This document shows positions 3,998-5,086 of a DNA stretch of 5,086 nt, one piece after another. A program made the position numbers and the translations under genes. The notes under the pieces were generated by a model. The model ran no database searches. It was not told the origin of the DNA and saw only the letters and a program-made list of their open reading frames with translations. How positions within the stretch are numbered: the stretch's first letter is position 1; every line of letters begins with the position of its first letter. Location: positions 1 to 5,086 of the forward strand of contig JBEEGX010000164.1 in assembly GCA_041167105.1 (NCBI GenBank), in the 5' to 3' direction. The stretch is from JAJPGZ01 sp041167105 (GTDB lineage Bacteria; Verrucomicrobiota; Verrucomicrobiia; Chthoniobacterales; UBA10450).

Positions 3998-5086
3998 ATG
4001 GCTGTTCCGTTCGCAGATTTATTTGAAATGGTAAAGGCGCGGTTCCGTTCGGCGCCGCCGCGCACGCCCGTGCGCGCAACGCCGATGGAAAAACCGAGCG
4101 GCGAAAAACTCGGGAAGACGATCATGCCGAATTCGACGCGCACGATCGCGCCGCTCGATCCATTCGAAGTCGCGGCCGGCGCTGCGCCAAGATCGACAGG
4201 CCGAGCCGGACAGGCGGATGAAAGATCGACAACGCGTATGCCGCGACCGAGCGGATTGCCGCCGGCAGTGGTGATGGCGATCGAACCGAAAATCGAGCGC
4301 ACCCTTACGCTACAACTTTCCGACGTGCTCAGTCATATTCCGGCCGGTTACCTTAAGCCCGCCGACACGCTCGACCCCAATCGCCGCGTCTTGTTGAAAG
4401 CGTCGGAAATCGAAAAAGGAATGGCGACCGGCAAACCGGCCACATCGCTCGCTGCGATTTACGAACAGATTCCCGAGATTTTCGTCCGCAGCGTTCCGCA
4501 AGACGAAGTGATGCAGATTCCGCTGCCGATCGCGAAAGTGCTCGAGCAATTCGCGAGTGCGCGCGTGCGTGAAGACCAGGAGCGCGACCAGACCGTGCCG
4601 CAGGTCGATACGCCGATTTTGCAGGCGACGATCGAAGACACGCAAAAGTTTGGCACCAGCATCGCGCCGATCGAAACGAGCGCGCACCCGCCGGTGAAAG
4701 TGGAACCGGCGAGCGCGAGAGCATTGGCAAACGCGGAACCGGAGATGGCGGTGCGCGCAGCGAGCGCGTCCGCGCCGACTCCGGCAAGATCGACAATCCG
4801 CCTAACGATTCCTTTGCCGCCCGAAAGCAAACCGACCGCGCCGCAGCCGGCGGCAGCGGCTACAACTCCGCCTAACGAACCGGCGAAACCGGCCAGGATT
4901 TCCATTAACCTTCCACCGAAAGGAACGGACGAGCCCGCGGCAGAGAGAGTTCCAGCCTCTAGCGGGCCGTCCGTTCCAATTCGGTTGAAACCGCCGACGC
5001 CACCGATGCCGCCGTTCAAAGTGAAAGCGCCCTGCGCGGACTTGAAGCCGAAGTTCACGCTCGTGCCGGGCATGAGTGCGGCGTCG
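3998..5086 (+). CDS. Proline/alanine-rich protein of unknown function in the secretion operon (partial, C-terminus outside window)
   Basis: An ORF of 363 codons is open to the right edge. ATG 3998 follows the ATPase stop by 5 bp and has GGAGG at 3980-3984 (13 nt away, somewhat long), so the gene is surely co-transcribed. I do not recognise a named family. After a short N-terminal helix (MAVPFADLFEMVKARF) comes a basic, Pro/Ser-rich disordered stretch to about residue 90. A folded block follows (about 92-225): TLTLQLSDVLSHIPAGYL, RRVLLKASEIEKGM, SLAAIYEQIPEIFVRSVP, MQIPLPIAKVLEQFASARV, REDQERDQTVPQVDTP. From about 226 onward it is Pro/Ala/Lys-rich and probably disordered. That part contains short alternating strands ending in prolines: RSTIRLTIPLPP (264-275), ISINLPP (301-307), IRLKPP (328-333). 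No signal peptide or membrane helix is visible in the part seen. The codon pattern and GC match the ATPase gene, so it is a real CDS. Three AAGATCGACA repeat copies lie inside it, all read as Arg-Ser-Thr. Position suggests a cytoplasmic partner of the assembly machine, an inference only. Confidence 0.85.
   Translation, partial: MAVPFADLFEMVKARFRSAPPRTPVRATPMEKPSGEKLGKTIMPNSTRTIAPLDPFEVAAGAAPRSTGRAGQADERSTTRMPRPSGLPPAVVMAIEPKIERTLTLQLSDVLSHIPAGYLKPADTLDPNRRVLLKASEIEKGMATGKPATSLAAIYEQIPEIFVRSVPQDEVMQIPLPIAKVLEQFASARVREDQERDQTVPQVDTPILQATIEDTQKFGTSIAPIETSAHPPVKVEPASARALANAEPEMAVRAASASAPTPARSTIRLTIPLPPESKPTAPQPAAAATTPPNEPAKPARISINLPPKGTDEPAAERVPASSGPSVPIRLKPPTPPMPPFKVKAPCADLKPKFTLVPGMSAAS
4189..4234 (+). 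repeat. Two AAGATCGACA copies inside the proline-rich gene
   Basis: The motif occurs at 4189-4198 and, extended to AAGATCGACAACG, at 4222-4234, matching the 5' part of the tandem units before the ATPase gene. The copies are 33 bp apart, so both are read in the same frame (Arg-Ser-Thr), in a region predicted to be disordered. Confidence 0.75.
4786..4808 (+). repeat. AAGATCGACA copy joined to a CCGCCTAACGA element
   Basis: AAGATCGACAA (4786-4796) is followed by CCGCCTAACGA (4798-4808). The same 11-mer CCGCCTAACGA recurs at 4868-4878 in a different reading frame (Arg-Leu-Thr here, Pro-Pro-Asn there), so the repetition is at DNA level. The 14-mer GATCGACAATCCGC here (4788-4801) also occurs at 1660-1673 inside the TPR gene. 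Confidence 0.7.

Noticed and set aside
4952..4973. CCTCTAGCGGGCCG as a fourth hairpin-repeat copy
   Set aside because: Only a CTAGC core and a GC-rich tail are shared with the other copies; similarity is too short to support.
4459..5073. 204-codon minus-strand frame, Gly/Ala/Ser-rich
   Set aside because: Antisense to the proline-rich gene, whose frame starts with a good context right after the ATPase; the Gly-rich composition is what reverse-complemented Pro/Ala codons give.

Overview
The window is a bacterial locus for a type II secretion or type IV pilus-like machine, most likely from a soil Verrucomicrobiota (Chthoniobacterales-like). That placement is an inference. It rests on the style of the pseudopilins (Ala before the prepilin cleavage site, a GspG-like protein with a ~200-residue mature form), the moderately high GC, and an intergenic region full of low-complexity heptads and small palindromic repeats. 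No rRNA, tRNA or marker gene is present to confirm it.

Layout. On the minus strand, read leftward from about 905, lie two tightly spaced pseudopilin genes. The first is a complete GspG-like major pseudopilin (168-905). The second starts 4 bp later, is pseudopilin-like with a GspH-like start, and is cut by the window edge (1-163). A repeat-rich divergent intergenic region of about 420 bp follows (906-1324). On the plus strand, three genes run in one direction with short gaps: a TPR protein with a C-terminal MshEN-like domain but no ATPase domain (1325-2218), a complete GspE/PilB-type assembly ATPase (2265-3992), and a proline/alanine-rich protein of unknown function that starts 5 bp after the ATPase and runs off the right edge (3998-5086).

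How they fit together. The ATPase would power assembly of a pseudopilus or pilus built from subunits such as the two minus-strand pseudopilins. The TPR-MshEN protein looks like a non-enzymatic relative of the ATPase N-terminus joined to a protein-interaction module, so it may be a regulatory or adaptor subunit. The proline-rich protein is probably a further locus-specific component. The last two roles are inferred from position and domain content.

The most unusual DNA-level features are repeats. A 10-bp motif (AAGATCGACA) occurs six times on the plus strand, twice in tandem directly against the ATPase start codon and three times in one reading frame of the proline-rich gene. A GC-rich hairpin repeat family occurs in the intergenic region and also inside the 5' end of the major pseudopilin gene, where 15-bp direct repeats flank it. 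A 7-bp purine-rich tandem array lies between the divergent genes. An in-frame TAG separates an excellent Shine-Dalgarno/ATG from the body of the TPR gene. I see no CRISPR array, insertion sequence, or defence system.
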